Origin: Lentisphaeria bacterium UBA1784 | GTDB taxonomy: Bacteria; Verrucomicrobiota; Lentisphaeria; Victivallales; Victivallaceae | Direction: 5' to 3' | DNA: 6,930 nt | NCBI GenBank assembly: GCA_002315455.1 | Contig: DCGG01000094.1 | Span: 1-6,930 of the forward strand | Shown here: positions 6,379 to 6,930 of the stretch, in pieces | Position numbering within the stretch: the first letter of the stretch is position 1 | Layout of the letters: each line of letters starts with the position of its first letter | Translations under genes and position numbers: made by a program | Notes under the pieces: generated by a model | What the model was told of the DNA's origin: nothing | The model's input: the letters and a program-made list of their open reading frames with translations, nothing else | The model's database searches: none

Positions 6379-6930
6379 ATGTTACGTTATGAACTGCGCA
6401 GCCATTGTCCGACGCCGCTTCCGCTGGGGGTGACCATGGAAATGCCTTCGCGGCCCAAGGAACCGGCACACCTTCACGACTGCTATGAACTGATGATCTT
6501 CCTGCAGGGGGAGGGGTGGTGTGCAGTCAACGGAAGACGTTTCCCGGTCCAGCGGGGATCGGTCTTTCTGATTGCTCCCGAAGCGACCCATGAATATGCG
6601 CTCCCGCTGGGGACCAGTTTTTACAACGTGATGTTTCTTCCGGAACTGCTCTCCGAAGCCGGCATCCGGCGGCTTGAAATGTTGACGAAGCGGGGCGGCG
6701 GAATCTGTCCGGTGCACCGGCTGAAACTGCTGGAAGGCTTGCTGGAGCACCTGATCCGGGAACTGGAGGGGAAGAACGAAGGATATGAGTGCATCTGTTC
6801 CGGACTGATGATGCAGCTGCTGGCCTCCGTGACGAGGGAGAGCGGAGAATTGCCGCCGGATTTCAGCGGGATGCCGGAGGATGAACTCTCCCCCGTTTTC
6901 GCCTACATCCGGGAACATTATCAACAGCGG
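6379..6930 (+). CDS. AraC/XylS-family transcriptional regulator, N-terminal part (cut by window end)
   Basis: This is probably a sugar-responsive DNA-binding regulator of the divergent operon. The frame is open from ATG 6379 to the last base, giving 184 residues with no stop. The N-terminal part has the cupin-like ligand-binding pattern of AraC proteins: HLHDCYELMIFLQGEG (31-46), then NGRRFPVQRGSVFLIAPE (51-68) and THEY (70-73). The two histidines of HLH and the one in THEY fall where ligand-facing residues are usual. A helical linker follows, and the last residues (VFAYIREHYQQR) match the helix that normally opens the AraC helix-turn-helix domain. That DNA-binding domain is therefore outside the window, and full length is probably about 270-290 residues. 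It diverges from the hydrolase operon across 220 bp, a usual layout for a local regulator. The effector is unknown. Confidence 0.85.
   Translation, partial: MLRYELRSHCPTPLPLGVTMEMPSRPKEPAHLHDCYELMIFLQGEGWCAVNGRRFPVQRGSVFLIAPEATHEYALPLGTSFYNVMFLPELLSEAGIRRLEMLTKRGGGICPVHRLKLLEGLLEHLIRELEGKNEGYECICSGLMMQLLASVTRESGELPPDFSGMPEDELSPVFAYIREHYQQR

Noticed and set aside
6382..6924. Minus-strand 180-codon frame at the right end
   Set aside because: It is antisense to the AraC-type gene, which has cupin motifs, a ribosome site and a promoter candidate.

Overview
The window (GC roughly in the high fifties by eye) carries two unrelated minus-strand transcription units and the start of a plus-strand regulator gene that diverges from the second unit. 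Three traits suggest a PVC-group bacterium, most likely a Lentisphaerota/Victivallales-type carbohydrate degrader: a beta-lysylation-type EF-P next to its ligase, a large secreted glycosidase in the GH42/clan GH-A style, and a local AraC-family regulator. This placement rests on gene style alone and is tentative.

Region 1 (1-1750) is a translation-factor unit. Two near-identical hairpin plus T-run terminators lie at 1-34 and 56-86, with the T-runs on the plus strand. They would stop a plus-strand gene to the left of the window and separate it from the convergent minus-strand genes. Reading leftward from 1601, efp encodes elongation factor P, and 5 bp after its stop epmA encodes the EF-P (R)-beta-lysine ligase. 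EF-P has a lysine (K32) at the tip of its KPGKG loop, the expected target of EpmA. A good sigma70-like promoter for efp lies at 1662-1690, and a perfect 7+3+7 dyad sits between its -35 and -10 elements.

Region 2 (1751-6158) is a two-gene minus-strand operon. The first gene encodes a cytoplasmic ADP-ribosylglycohydrolase-fold protein with an extra C-terminal beta-rich domain. After 19 bp comes a 962-residue secreted glycosidase-like protein with an N-terminal beta-sandwich, a TIM barrel, a Rossmann-like domain and a C-terminal beta domain. The usual acid/base Asn-Glu pair of GH42 appears to be replaced, while a Glu at the nucleophile-like position is kept.

Region 3 (6159-6930) is a 220-bp divergent control region with promoter candidates on both strands, an inverted repeat and a direct repeat, followed by an AraC/XylS-type regulator cut off by the window end before its DNA-binding domain. 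The simplest reading is a small glycan-response locus: the AraC-type protein senses a sugar and controls the operon, the glycosidase acts outside the cytoplasm, and the ADP-ribosylglycohydrolase-fold protein acts on a product in the cytoplasm. The substrate cannot be read from the sequence, and no transporter is encoded here. This locus is the best candidate for something undescribed in the window.
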